DNA from: Planctomycetota bacterium | Lineage (GTDB): Bacteria; Planctomycetota; Planctomycetia; Pirellulales; Pirellulaceae | Direction: 5' to 3' | Length of the DNA: 48,589 nt | NCBI GenBank assembly: GCA_018969045.1 | Contig: JAGWZB010000003.1 | Location: 1 to 48,589 of the forward strand | Part shown: positions 1-8,605 of the stretch, piece by piece | Position numbering within the stretch: position 1 is the first letter of the stretch | Layout of the letters: each line of letters begins with the position of its first letter | Program-made: the position numbers and the translations under genes | The notes under the pieces: generated by a model | Databases searched by the model: none | What the model saw: the letters and a program-made list of their open reading frames with translations, nothing else | What the model was told of the DNA's origin: nothing

Positions 1-109
1 CCGGGGTCTGTCCCCGGCAAAAGCAGTCGGAAAAAAAGGTACGGAAACGGGGACAGACCCCGATTCCCAACCCGATTTTTAAAGCCAAGTGCGCGGGGTC
101 TGTCCCCGC
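1..109. repeat. Three palindromic GGGGTCTGTCCCC repeats (REP-like)
   Basis: Three copies of a short near-palindrome stand close together: CCGGGG-TCTGT-CCCCGG at 1-17, the exact reverse complement CGGGG-ACAGA-CCCCG at 48-62, and GCGGGG-TCTGT-CCCCGC at 93-109. Each can form a GC-rich hairpin with a 5-nt loop. Copies 1 and 2 are inverted relative to each other, so they could also pair into one long hairpin. Alternating hairpins of this kind are typical of REP elements moved by RAYT (IS200-like) transposases, but no transposase is present here, so that link is inference. Confidence 0.75.
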
Positions 110-115
110 TTTTTT
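93..115 (+). terminator. Rho-independent terminator made from the third repeat copy
   Basis: A perfect 6-bp stem GCGGGG/CCCCGC with loop TCTGT is followed directly by six T residues (110-115), the classic shape of an intrinsic terminator for rightward transcription. It would end a gene lying upstream of the window start. The other two repeat copies lack a T tract, so only this copy looks like a working terminator. Confidence 0.55.
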
Positions 116-119
116 GGGG

Positions 120-284
120 ATTTGCAAGTTGAAAGAAATCTCCCTTTTATCAGATAAATTGCCAGACTCTGGCCCGTTTGGGTTGTGACCTGCGAGATTT
201 TCATTCTCGGACATCAAAAATAGCTCAGCGAACCATTGCCCACCCCCCATTGGCAGGCAATCGCATCTTTCAAATTCTAAGGGT
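120..284. other. Non-coding stretch downstream of csrA
   Basis: No convincing gene is seen. There is a small inverted repeat CGAGA-N7-TCTCG (193-209) and a loose ATTGCC/GGCAAT inverted repeat near 235-262 that might fold in the csrA 3' end, but neither has a U tract on the minus strand. The + strand ORF at 288-632 covering csrA in antisense is treated as a shadow. Confidence 0.4.
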
Positions 285-608
285 TCAATGTGTCATCGCA
301 CCCATCTCTCCATGAAGGATCTCTCCGTCAAGGAGTTTGTCCCTCTCAAAACACAACGACCGCCTGGCGTAACTGACATCCATCTCGCGAACAACCTCCT
401 TGAGGCTTCGCCGATGGTTCTTCCTCCGAGACTTAGTCCTCACCACGTTGTCCTGCCTTCGATGACTGACTTCTTCGCGGTCGATCGAAATCGCATTCGG
501 TGCGCTCACCGTCACAACCACACGATTCTCTCGAATCTTATGGATTTCAATGACTATATTGCCTCCAATGACAATTCGCTCTCCCTCTCTTCGACTCAGT
601 GCAAGCAT
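285..608 (-). CDS. csrA: Carbon storage regulator CsrA, C-terminally extended
   Basis: CsrA is a small dimeric RNA-binding protein that controls translation and stability of target mRNAs. The first ~50 residues match the family closely: MLALSRREGERIVIGGNI, a VVVTVSAP strand and the REEV segment that carries the key RNA-binding arginine. The start is well supported by a strong Shine-Dalgarno sequence (AAGGAGGAAACC-ATG). The protein is 107 residues, whereas typical CsrA is about 60-75; the extra ~50 residues are rich in Arg/Lys (RRKNHRR) and have no domain I recognise. It is solitary here, without flagellar genes or fliW. It is divergent from the ThuA-like gene and shares a 244-bp upstream region with it. 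Family assignment is secure; the role of the tail is unknown. Confidence 0.9.
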   Translation of the reverse strand: MLALSRREGERIVIGGNIVIEIHKIRENRVVVTVSAPNAISIDREEVSHRRQDNVVRTKSRRKNHRRSLKEVVREMDVSYARRSLCFERDKLLDGEILHGEMGAMTH

Positions 609-787
609 GGTTTCCTCCTTGGGTTTGGCTAGTTGATTTCCAGTTCGTGGAACCTAAGTCTAGGTCCACCGTTTGACACGTCTGGTCACTCACCGAAACA
701 CTGCGGAAAAATTTTCCTAATCGCTTTCCAATGCTAGCTAACTAGCCAGGAAGTCCGTTTTGGAACAGAATCTTGGGGATAGCTTAT

Positions 788-813
788 TTGAAGAATCACG
801 GGTGATTCTTCAA
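788..813. promoter_or_regulatory. Perfect 12-bp inverted repeat, candidate operator
   Basis: TTGAAGAATCAC and its exact reverse complement GTGATTCTTCAA are separated by only GG, forming a 26-bp palindrome that ends about 40 bp before the ATG at 853. It has no T tract, so it does not look like a terminator. The near-zero spacer is poor for an RNA hairpin and fits a DNA site for a dimeric repressor or activator. It also lies inside the TTG-extended reading frame, an argument against that longer start. The regulator is unknown. Confidence 0.5.
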
Positions 814-852
814 GAGTATGTTTTTGGTTTTTTGCATACAGGGTCGTTGGCG

Positions 853-1788
853 ATGGCAAAGCAATACGCGGTTTGGATTTGGATTCTGGGGATTTGCATT
901 CTGTGTAGGCCAACGCTGGCAACCGAACCGACACCTGCCCCCAAACGAATCGTCCTGATCGCGGGGAAGCCATCACACCCTCCTCGAATGCATGAGTTCA
1001 ACGCGGGCGTCCAACTTTTGTCTGGATGCTTACTCGAAAGTGGACTTCCAATCGCAGTGGATATTTCACTCAATGGCTGGCCAAAAGATGAATCTATGCT
1101 TGATCGAGCCGATGCGATTGTCTTCTACATGGATGGTGGTGGTGGACACGAGGCGGTCCAAGAGTCTGGAAGACGACTCAACAAAATCGACGAACTTGCG
1201 AACAAAGGTGTCGGAATCGGATGCATGCACTACGCTGTTGAAATTGTTCCGGACCAAGCGGGTAAAGAATTCAAGAAGTGGATCGGAGGCCATTACGAGC
1301 ACATGTTTAGTTGCAATCCGATTTGGTCTCCTGAATTTGGTCAACTTCCAGACCACCCTATCACCCGTGGCGTCCAACCGTTCTCAGTCAAAGACGAGTG
1401 GTATTTCAACATGAGGTTTATCGATGATCTACCAGGTGGATCTGCGTCTCAGAGACCAAACTGTAAATTTGTTCCAATCCTAGTTGCTAGTCCATCAGAC
1501 GCGGTTCGCAATGGGCCTTATGTTTATCCACCCGGGCCTTATGCACACATCCAAGCTAACCAAGGCCGCGCAGAAGCCATGCTCTGGACGGTCGAACGAT
1601 CCGACACTGGCCGAGGATTCGGCTTTACCGGAGGACACTTCCACGATAATTGGGGGAACGACTCGTTCCGCAAACTAATCCTTAACGCTTGTCTTTGGAT
1701 TGCGAAAGTTGAAGTTCCGGCCCAAGGCGTCCAGTCTGGTGTGTCCCAAGAGCAACTCGATGCGAATCTCGACCCAAAAAAGAAGTAG
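853..1788 (+). CDS. Secreted ThuA-like domain protein
   Basis: The protein resembles the ThuA family (trehalose-utilisation-like, glutamine-amidotransferase-like fold), common and secreted in planctomycetes; the reaction is usually unknown. Visible features are an N-terminal signal peptide (MAKQYAVWIWILGICILC...ALA), the first strand KRIVLIAGKPSHPP, a DRADAIVFYMDGGGGH segment, the GVGIGCMHYAVE nucleophile-elbow-like turn, and late GRGFGFTGGHFHDNWG and LILNACLWIA segments typical of the family end. The ORF track starts at a TTG at 760; I prefer the ATG at 853 because it begins exactly at the signal peptide and the upstream part contains a perfect palindrome. Length from there is 311 aa. It ends 5 bp from the convergent flavoprotein gene. 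No partner gene suggests a substrate. Confidence 0.8.
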   Translation: MAKQYAVWIWILGICILCRPTLATEPTPAPKRIVLIAGKPSHPPRMHEFNAGVQLLSGCLLESGLPIAVDISLNGWPKDESMLDRADAIVFYMDGGGGHEAVQESGRRLNKIDELANKGVGIGCMHYAVEIVPDQAGKEFKKWIGGHYEHMFSCNPIWSPEFGQLPDHPITRGVQPFSVKDEWYFNMRFIDDLPGGSASQRPNCKFVPILVASPSDAVRNGPYVYPPGPYAHIQANQGRAEAMLWTVERSDTGRGFGFTGGHFHDNWGNDSFRKLILNACLWIAKVEVPAQGVQSGVSQEQLDANLDPKKK

Positions 1789-1793
1789 AACTA

Positions 1794-3047
1794 TCAGGAC
1801 CCATCGCCGTTGGCTTTTTGGTTTTGGTCTCGCATGATCTTATAAAGATCCAGATCGGATCGTCCTCCTAGAATAGCAAAAATGGTTCTGAGTCGCTCAA
1901 ACCCTTCGGACAATCCACCTTGAGCATGAAGCTTAAAATAGCCTGGCTCGGCTGTCAGAACTTGTCGATGCCAACGAACGCTCTTTGCCCCAGAAGGATC
2001 GATCTGATTTGGTACTTGAAGTACGGTTTCTAAGTAGGCGTTCGCTCCTGAGTCGTCTGCAAGAAGCGTACGACCAAGTGGTTCATGAAGGTACCGCGTG
2101 CGGCTGATCAGCGCATCGGCTTGCATCTGAACAGTCGACTCGTCATCTTTGATTAAACATATCTGCCATTGGCCTTGTTCGGATTTGGAAATCGATTCAA
2201 CACCCAAGCTTTCGATCATAACAAACTCTGGCGATGTCTGCTCCGATAGCTCTCGTCGTGTTTGAGCAAGCTGTTCATTCTCTTGATGAGCTACCGGAGG
2301 AACTACCCAGATCAATTGTTTGTGTTTTGCATATCGAAGGCACTCTCTGACAACTCTGATTGCATCATGAGTACAACCGACCAAGAGAATCCGTTTGTTG
2401 TCGTATGCTTTGGGATCGAACTTGCGGTCTGCTGGCAGGTATTCGAGGAAGTCTTTGGTGGCTTGCAACTCACCGGTTGCAAGTCCGCCGGCTGGCCCGA
2501 GTCCAACTCGACTTGGTCCAAGACCTCGGCAATCGATGATGCAGTCGGCACGAGAAACCCACGCGCCTCGATGCCTACCCTCAACGAGAATTCGGAATTC
2601 ATCGTTGCATCGATTTTGCCAGTCGAACTGATCGTATTGCTGCGATTCGGGAAGCTCTCTGGAACGAAACCTAGAAACATCGACCACTGGACTTAGAAAG
2701 TGTATGTCATCGAAAATCAGATCGGTTTTCGCAAGTGGCAATAGATATTCCTGGGCATACTCCTTGCCCGTAAACACACGCTTAGGATCCGGTTGAAGGT
2801 ACTCAGGATCTTGGGCTTTGAGTGCAGCTATTCCAAGGCTCGTGGTGACGGAACTAACAGGATACTCAAGTGGTCTATCGTGCCAATCGAGCATACGATG
2901 CGCGACTCGTCTGGCCTCAAAGATCGAAACATGGTACCCCAGAAACCTAGCATACAAAGCAGCTTCGATCCCCAGTGGTCCAGCACCGATGATGGCAATT
3001 GTTGCCGGACTTTCCATTTCCGGATCCCAAGGAAGTGCATCGATCAT
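1794..3047 (-). CDS. FAD-dependent oxidoreductase (monooxygenase/lysine-hydroxylase-like flavoprotein)
   Basis: An N-terminal Rossmann motif IAIIGAGPLGIEAAL (about residues 17-31) binds FAD, followed by a VSIFEARR strand end. A second nucleotide-binding region begins around NKRILLVGCTHDAIRVV, where the usual GxGxSG is altered to VGCTHDA, so NAD(P)H binding may be changed or lost. Layout and length (417 aa) resemble flavin-containing monooxygenases and similar two-domain flavoproteins. It has no signal peptide. A start at M11 (MESPATIAIIGAG) is also possible. It is the last gene of the minus-strand run rarA, HEAT-like protein, flavoprotein, with a 23-bp gap to the gene before it. Substrate cannot be inferred. 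Confidence 0.7.
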   Translation of the reverse strand: MIDALPWDPEMESPATIAIIGAGPLGIEAALYARFLGYHVSIFEARRVAHRMLDWHDRPLEYPVSSVTTSLGIAALKAQDPEYLQPDPKRVFTGKEYAQEYLLPLAKTDLIFDDIHFLSPVVDVSRFRSRELPESQQYDQFDWQNRCNDEFRILVEGRHRGAWVSRADCIIDCRGLGPSRVGLGPAGGLATGELQATKDFLEYLPADRKFDPKAYDNKRILLVGCTHDAIRVVRECLRYAKHKQLIWVVPPVAHQENEQLAQTRRELSEQTSPEFVMIESLGVESISKSEQGQWQICLIKDDESTVQMQADALISRTRYLHEPLGRTLLADDSGANAYLETVLQVPNQIDPSGAKSVRWHRQVLTAEPGYFKLHAQGGLSEGFERLRTIFAILGGRSDLDLYKIMRDQNQKANGDGS

Positions 3048-3070
3048 TTAGCATTCTGAAGGTTGGGGGA

Positions 3071-4384
3071 TTAGGGCAGAGGTATGTTGTTGAATTCGTA
3101 GTCAACGGTCTGTAGGATCACTGACTCAGGCGCGCGATAAACGAATCGGTAGTCGACAAGCTCGTCTTGGATGTCGAAAAGATAACTGATACCGATATCA
3201 TTCTTGGTCAAGCGAGTCGTCGCCCAACCTGCATGCTGAATTTTGTTTCCCTCTTGATCAACTAGGTAGCCATCGGTTAGCCCAACCCAGCCTTGCAATA
3301 CATCGTTGGTTGGTTGATTTGCAAGCGAGACACCGATCTGGACTTCGTGCAAATCGCGGTTCTTGCGAGCTGACTCCAACACGACGGTGATATCGCCCGC
3401 GTTTAGACTTTTGCCGTTATTTTCCTTGAGATTATCGAAGCCGATTGTTGCGATTCGCCCGGGTATGGCTATTTGCAACTCTCCTTTCCACGAAGCAATC
3501 TTCGTTGCCTGCAAGGTTGGTTTAACCACTCTCATGGTTGATACCAGTTGCGAACCTATCGGTGTATATTCGCAAGATTGATCTATTGGGACTGGTAAAA
3601 TTTCGTCGTTGTCGGTGCGAACAACGAGCTTATCCATCGGGAAACGCACGAACACTGGGTTGAAGCGTGGTTCCCAGTGCAAAACAAAATCCAGTTCTGC
3701 TGAGCTTTGTAGCGGGTCAAGGAAGCTGGTCGTTTTGCTAATCGCGGTAGGTTGCAAGCGAAGCACTCCGATGTAGATCGGTGAAATCGGTGCTTGCAGC
3801 GTGTTTTTTAATAAACCTGACGGATCCTGCGGGATCTTTGGCTTGGGATTTAGAGCAAGCTTCCCACCGTCTTTGGATGCGATTTGCCAATCCACTTTCT
3901 CGAGCAATTCATCGATGGCTTCCCAATAGGTGACTCCTTGGATGTCCAGTTTGACTATTTCGCTAAAAGAGGCTTGGCGTCTGTAGTTTTCCAAATCGAT
4001 TTTGTTGCGGGTTTGTTTTTCGATAGATTCAAGAGCTTCGATTACAGACATATCACCGACAAGGTTTACGATGGCGGGCTCATGAAAATCCAGAGTCGAC
4101 TCCTGGATGAATTTCTCTCGAATCCTTTCGATTCGCATGCGAAGTTCAGGGGAAGCTAGATCGTCCAGCGGCGGGAGATACTCTAGAGCTTGGGGTCCGA
4201 TTTCTCTGAGTTCTTTTTCCGCTGAATCCCGATCGACCTCTTTATCGGCATCAAGCTGCTTGGCCAGCTCCCCGACACGCGCTTGGATGTTATTGGTTTC
4301 ATCGGGGTCTTGATTACCCCTAGCCAGTAGGCTTAGCAAGCTTACAAGTATCCATACAAAAGCGAGTTCTCTGGGAGTTTTCAT
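3071..4384 (-). CDS. Secreted HEAT-like hypothetical protein
   Basis: I do not recognise a named family. A signal peptide (ELAFVWILVSLLSLLARG) is followed by a helical, charged region like one HEAT-type repeat (AEKELREIGPQALEYLPPL). Next comes a segment with a short STN-like pattern around residues 105-180, VIEALESIEKQTRNKIDLENY then VTYWEAIDELLEKVDWQIA, similar to secretin N-domain helices. The C-terminal ~250 residues look beta-rich and carry no motif I know. Its ATG overlaps the stop of rarA in an ATGA junction (4381-4384), so the two are probably translationally coupled, although one is a cytosolic replication factor and the other is exported. Architecture of this kind is frequent in planctomycetes. 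Confidence 0.75.
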   Translation of the reverse strand: MKTPRELAFVWILVSLLSLLARGNQDPDETNNIQARVGELAKQLDADKEVDRDSAEKELREIGPQALEYLPPLDDLASPELRMRIERIREKFIQESTLDFHEPAIVNLVGDMSVIEALESIEKQTRNKIDLENYRRQASFSEIVKLDIQGVTYWEAIDELLEKVDWQIASKDGGKLALNPKPKIPQDPSGLLKNTLQAPISPIYIGVLRLQPTAISKTTSFLDPLQSSAELDFVLHWEPRFNPVFVRFPMDKLVVRTDNDEILPVPIDQSCEYTPIGSQLVSTMRVVKPTLQATKIASWKGELQIAIPGRIATIGFDNLKENNGKSLNAGDITVVLESARKNRDLHEVQIGVSLANQPTNDVLQGWVGLTDGYLVDQEGNKIQHAGWATTRLTKNDIGISYLFDIQDELVDYRFVYRAPESVILQTVDYEFNNIPLP

Positions 4385-5709
4385 TGGTCATTTAATTGGT
4401 TAGGTTTGAGTTTGGATCGGACTTCTTGGTAGCGAACTGCCAATTCCTGTTCATACCCTCTTTGAGTCGGCTGGTAGAACTGCCGATCGACTCCCAAGTA
4501 ATCTTGGGCAGCGATTGCGTCAGGAGCATCGTGTGAGTACTGGTATCCGATGCCGTGTCCGAGTTGATTCGAGCCAGCATAATGGCCGTCTCTGAGATGA
4601 ACAGGCACGGGAATGAGATTCCCAAGTTGAACTTCTTTCCGAGCGGCAGCGATGGCACTGGTGGCTGAGTTGCTCTTGGGTGCCAACGCCAAGTAGATTA
4701 CAGCTTGGGACAGATTCAATTGGCACTCGGGCAGTCCGACAAACTCGCAAGCTTGCATGGTAGCGACGGCCAAACCCAGGGCAGTCGGATCGGCATTGCC
4801 GATGTCTTCGCTTGCAAAAATCACCAATCTGCGAGTCAGGAACCGGATTTCTTCACCGCTTTCGATGGCGCGCGCAAGCCAATAAAGAGCCGCATCGGCG
4901 TCGGATCCTCGGAGGCTTTTGATCAGAGCGCTTGCCATGTCATAGTGTTGATCGCCGGTGGGATCGAACTGCAGCACTTTTTTCTGCATGCTCTCTTGCA
5001 TAAGCTCGACGGTAAGTTCTATGGGAACCCGGTTGGAAGAGAGCACTGCGACTTCGAGAGCGTTGAGGGCTCGACGCGCATCGCCTTCTGCAATCCGCGC
5101 GCAGTACTTGAGTGCAGCTGGATCGACTTGGATGTTGTATCGACCTAAGCCTCGCTGTGGATCTTGGATAGCTCGCTGGAGAAGCTGGGTAAGTTCCTGG
5201 TCGCTCAGAGGCATAAGCTCGAAGATCTGAGATCGGCTCAGAAGCGCTCCGTTGACGGCGAAGAATGGATTGCTGGTGGTTGCCCCGACCAAGGCGATGG
5301 TTCCGGATTCGACATCGGGCAAAAGTGCGTCTTGCTGGGATCGGTTGAAACGATGGATTTCGTCGATGAACAGGATGGGTCTAGATCCTGTGACGCTGAG
5401 TTCATCTCGGGCCCAATCGAGCGACTCTCGGAGTTCTTTGATACCGCTGGTGACGGCATTGATTTGGCGAAAGGCGGATTTGGTTTCTGACGCAATCAGA
5501 CGAGCGAGGGTAGTTTTTCCGGTTCCAGGAGGACCGTAAAGCAGGATCGACTGCACGCGCGAGGCGCTGACGAGGCGTCGCAGGAGCTTTCCTGGTGCCA
5601 AAATGTGGGACTGGCCGACCATTTGGTCGAGGGTTTGTGGCCGCATACGGGCCGCCAGAGGCTGGGCACTTTGGCGATTGGCTTCTTCGGCTTTTGAAAA
5701 TAAATCCAT
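4381..5709 (-). CDS. rarA: Replication-associated recombination protein A (AAA+ ATPase RarA/MgsA)
   Basis: RarA acts at stalled replication forks with SSB and is related to clamp-loader subunits and eukaryotic WRNIP1. Seen here: the N-terminal PLAARMRPQTLDQMVGQ segment, Walker A GPPGTGKT (residues 59-66), Walker B ILFIDEIHR (about 112-120), sensor-1 region VGATTSNPFF, an EGDARRALNALE sensor-2 motif, and the family-specific C-terminal half with EDIGNADP and the PVHLRDGHYAG segment. The length of 442 aa is normal. It is the first gene of a three-gene minus-strand run and is divergent from lysS. Identification is firm. Confidence 0.95.
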   Translation of the reverse strand: MDLFSKAEEANRQSAQPLAARMRPQTLDQMVGQSHILAPGKLLRRLVSASRVQSILLYGPPGTGKTTLARLIASETKSAFRQINAVTSGIKELRESLDWARDELSVTGSRPILFIDEIHRFNRSQQDALLPDVESGTIALVGATTSNPFFAVNGALLSRSQIFELMPLSDQELTQLLQRAIQDPQRGLGRYNIQVDPAALKYCARIAEGDARRALNALEVAVLSSNRVPIELTVELMQESMQKKVLQFDPTGDQHYDMASALIKSLRGSDADAALYWLARAIESGEEIRFLTRRLVIFASEDIGNADPTALGLAVATMQACEFVGLPECQLNLSQAVIYLALAPKSNSATSAIAAARKEVQLGNLIPVPVHLRDGHYAGSNQLGHGIGYQYSHDAPDAIAAQDYLGVDRQFYQPTQRGYEQELAVRYQEVRSKLKPNQLNDQ

Positions 5710-5772
5710 CGTTTCCGGCTTTGCTTGGCAGGAACTCTCTAGACCCGGCAGGTCTGAGTCCTGCGAATGAGC

Positions 5773-5800
5773 TTGGTTTTCCTGCGTAAATCCCTACAAT
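5773..5800 (+). promoter_or_regulatory. Possible lysS promoter
   Basis: TTGGTT (5773-5778) and TACAAT (5795-5800) are separated by 16 bp in the intergenic region between rarA and lysS. The -10 is good and the -35 weak, and the resulting leader would be about 65 nt. This is a pattern match only. Confidence 0.3.
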
Positions 5801-5870
5801 CTCGGACCTTACCATCCTGGGAAAAACGCCTGGGGTGTTTATTCCCGCTACTGCATGTGGATTTTAGACA

Positions 5871-7457
5871 ATGTCCGACTCGAAGTCCGATTCCGGTTCG
5901 CAAAATTCCAATGAACTTGGTGTGCATCAGGCTGCGAGACTGGAAAAGCTGAAAAAAATTGAGGCCATGGGGATCGACCCTTGGGGTCATCGTTTCGACA
6001 ATCGTTTGTACATTGAAGCGGTTCGAGCCAAAGCTTCCGAGGTCCATTTTCAGAAGGAAGATGGTACCGTCGTTGAATTGCCAGATTTCGAGGGAGAAAA
6101 CCCGGTCGATTACAAGGCTTGGAAAGCCCAGCAGGGCCCTGGTCAGGAGACAGGTCCGAGCGTGCGGATCGCTGGTCGAATTTTGTTGATGCGAACAGCC
6201 GGCAAACTGGTGTTTTTGAACATCAGGGATTTGACGGGGGACATTCAGGTGATGATCCCCAAGGGGCATTTGCCAGATGAAGATTTCGAGCTTACCAAAC
6301 TGCTGGACTTTGGGGATTTGATCGGTGTCGATGGACGGCTGGGTCGCACCAACACCGGGGAGTTAACTGTTTTTGCATCTAAGCTGCATTACATGACCAA
6401 GACCTTGGATCCTCCACCTGAGAAGCATGCGGGGTTGCAGGATCCGGAATTGCGACAACGGATGCGGTATGTCGATCTGACTTACAATCCCGAATCGCTG
6501 CAAACGTTTTTGAAGAGGACCAAGATCATCCAATCGATCCGCAGCACGCTGGCCAAGCATGCGTTTGTCGAAGTCGAGGGGCCTACGCTTCATACGATTG
6601 CCGGTGGAGCTGCGGCCAAACCCTTTTTGACCCACCACAACGCTTTGGACATGAAGCTCGTTCTGCGCATCGCTTTGGAACTGCACCTGAAGCGTCTGAT
6701 GGTCGGTGGGATCGAGAGAGTCTATGAGATCGGTCGAGTGTATCGGAACGAGGGGATTAGTCCAAAACACAATCCCGAGTTTACGATGATCGAGTTGTAT
6801 TGGGCTTATGCCGATTACAAAGTCATGATGGATCTAACTCAGCAGATCATCGTCGAAGCGATCGAGGCGACGGGGCAAGGTTACCAACTGATGTGGGGTG
6901 ATCTTCCAATCGATTTCACACCACCTTTTGCTCGTAAGACCTACACGGAACTATTCGAGCAACATACGGGATTGAAGATCGACGATCACGAGGGTATTGC
7001 CAACCTTGCCAAGAAAATTGGGCTCAACCCAGCGGGCAAGCATCCCGATGTGATTGTCAGTGAAGTTTTTGAGGAAAAGGTTGAGGACTCGCTGATCGGT
7101 CCGGTCTTCGTGACCGATTACCCAGCAAGTTTATGTCCGCTGACCAAACGCAGTTCGACCAATCCAAAGATCGCGGAACGATTTGAGCTTTTCATTCATG
7201 GTATGGAGCTCGCGAACGCTTATACGGAACTCAACGATCCTATTTTGCAAGAGTCATTGTTCAAAACGCAGCTTGAGGGGATGCCCGAGGAGGATTCGAT
7301 GGCGCGGATGGACAGCGACTTTATCCGAGCCTTGCGGCACGGGATGCCACCTGCAGGTGGACTAGGGATCGGGATCGATCGCTTGGTGATGCTATTGACC
7401 AATTCACGCAGCATTCGCGATGTGATTTTGTTCCCATTACTTCGTCATGAATCATAA
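5871..7457 (+). CDS. lysS: Lysyl-tRNA synthetase, class II
   Basis: Charges tRNA-Lys with lysine in the cytosol. The N-terminal OB-fold anticodon-binding domain (SVRIAGRILLMRTAGKLVFLNIRD) is followed by class II motif 1, motif 2 (VYEIGRVYRNEGISPKHNPEFT) and motif 3 (GGLGIGIDRLVMLLT), plus the LysRS segment FTMIELYWAYADY. At 528 aa it is slightly longer than many LysRS because of an insertion between the N-terminal helices and the OB fold (about residues 65-100: EDGTVVELPDFEGENPVDYK) that looks lineage specific. It starts a plus-strand run with ychF 50 bp downstream. Confidence 0.96.
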   Translation: MSDSKSDSGSQNSNELGVHQAARLEKLKKIEAMGIDPWGHRFDNRLYIEAVRAKASEVHFQKEDGTVVELPDFEGENPVDYKAWKAQQGPGQETGPSVRIAGRILLMRTAGKLVFLNIRDLTGDIQVMIPKGHLPDEDFELTKLLDFGDLIGVDGRLGRTNTGELTVFASKLHYMTKTLDPPPEKHAGLQDPELRQRMRYVDLTYNPESLQTFLKRTKIIQSIRSTLAKHAFVEVEGPTLHTIAGGAAAKPFLTHHNALDMKLVLRIALELHLKRLMVGGIERVYEIGRVYRNEGISPKHNPEFTMIELYWAYADYKVMMDLTQQIIVEAIEATGQGYQLMWGDLPIDFTPPFARKTYTELFEQHTGLKIDDHEGIANLAKKIGLNPAGKHPDVIVSEVFEEKVEDSLIGPVFVTDYPASLCPLTKRSSTNPKIAERFELFIHGMELANAYTELNDPILQESLFKTQLEGMPEEDSMARMDSDFIRALRHGMPPAGGLGIGIDRLVMLLTNSRSIRDVILFPLLRHES

Positions 7458-7507
7458 AGAACCATTGCACGGCTGGCGTAAAAAAGGCATCAGATAGGTT
7501 GTAACAG

Positions 7508-8599
7508 ATGGAAGCAGGAATTGTTGGTTTACCAAACGTTGGCAAAAGCACTTTGTTCAACGCATTGACTGGATCGCAAGGAGCACAAGCTGCGAATTAT
7601 CCATTTTGCACGATCGAGCCAAATGAAGGGATCGTCAGCATCCCGGATAAACGACTCGATCGCATCAGCAAGTTGATCAAAACCCAGAAGATCATTCCTG
7701 CGATGTTCAAGTTGGTGGATATTGCTGGAATCGTCAAGGGAGCCAGCGAAGGCGAAGGACTGGGTAATAAATTCCTGAGTCACATCCGCGAAGTCGATGC
7801 GATTTTGCAGGTAGTGCGTTGCTTTGAGGATCCCGATGTGACTCACGTTGCAGGTAAAGTGGATCCGGTCTCTGACATGGAGACGATCGAAATGGAATTG
7901 CTATTTGCGGATATCCAAAGTGTTGAAACAGCTTTGCCCAAGGCCGAGAGGGCTGCAAGAACTGGGGACAAGGAGGCCAAGTTTCGCGTCGGTGTCATCC
8001 AGAAATGCCTCGAGCATCTTAACTCCGAGCAGCCTCTGCGATCCCTTAAGCTTGAAGAGGCCGAAGCCAAAGCGATTCGAAGTTTTGGATTGATGACAGC
8101 CAAGCCTATCCTCTACATTGCCAATGTCGACGAGGGCGACTTGCATGGGGCAGACGCCATGGTCCAACAAGTCCGGACAGCGGCCGACAAAAAGGGGGCC
8201 TTGGTTGTTCCGGTTTGTGCCAAACTTGAGGCAGAGATCGCCGAACTTGAGGAGCCGGATCGAAATGAGATGCTTGCAGCCGTTGGGCTCGAGGAGCCGG
8301 CCCTTCAAACCGTTGCTCGGCAAACGTACAAGACACTCGGCTTGCAGAGTTACTTTACAGCAGGCGAGAAAGAGATTCGAGCTTGGACCGTGCCGATCGG
8401 GGCAACCGCTCCGCAAGCGGCAGGAGTCATCCACACGGACTTTGAACGTGGTTTCATCCGTTGCGAATGTTATAGCCTTGAAGATCTCGAAAAATTTGGG
8501 AGTGAGAAAGAGATCCGCGCCAGCGGAAAGATGAGAACCGAGGGAAAAAGCTATGTCATGCAAGATGGAGACATTTGTCACTTCCTCTTTAACGTATAG
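7508..8599 (+). CDS. ychF: Ribosome-associated ATPase YchF (OLA1 family)
   Basis: A universally conserved Obg-related P-loop NTPase that binds ribosomes and prefers ATP over GTP. The P loop GLPNVGKS lies at residues 7-14 and the switch region [20 protein letters not shown] is intact. The G4 position reads ANVDE rather than NKxD, the known reason YchF proteins favour ATP. A central coiled-coil-like helical region and a C-terminal TGS domain ([24 protein letters not shown]) complete the standard layout. The length of 363 aa is normal. It sits between lysS and ygfZ on the same strand, with only 6 bp to ygfZ. Confidence 0.96.
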   Translation: MEAGIVGLPNVGKSTLFNALTGSQGAQAANYPFCTIEPNEGIVSIPDKRLDRISKLIKTQKIIPAMFKLVDIAGIVKGASEGEGLGNKFLSHIREVDAILQVVRCFEDPDVTHVAGKVDPVSDMETIEMELLFADIQSVETALPKAERAARTGDKEAKFRVGVIQKCLEHLNSEQPLRSLKLEEAEAKAIRSFGLMTAKPILYIANVDEGDLHGADAMVQQVRTAADKKGALVVPVCAKLEAEIAELEEPDRNEMLAAVGLEEPALQTVARQTYKTLGLQSYFTAGEKEIRAWTVPIGATAPQAAGVIHTDFERGFIRCECYSLEDLEKFGSEKEIRASGKMRTEGKSYVMQDGDICHFLFNV

Positions 8600-8605
8600 C
8601 CATCT

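Noticed and set aside
1-109. Possible CRISPR-like array at the left edge
   Set aside because: Repeats are only ~15 bp, alternate in orientation and have short unequal spacers; REP-like palindromes fit better.
288-632. 114-aa plus-strand ORF over csrA
   Set aside because: CsrA on the minus strand has full family motifs and a strong ribosome site; the plus ORF has neither.
5739-6269. 176-aa minus ORF upstream of rarA and over lysS
   Set aside because: Covers the lysS start in antisense, no domain; lysS is certain.
7901-8581. 226-aa ORF antisense to ychF
   Set aside because: Entirely inside a universally conserved gene on the other strand; no recognisable domain.
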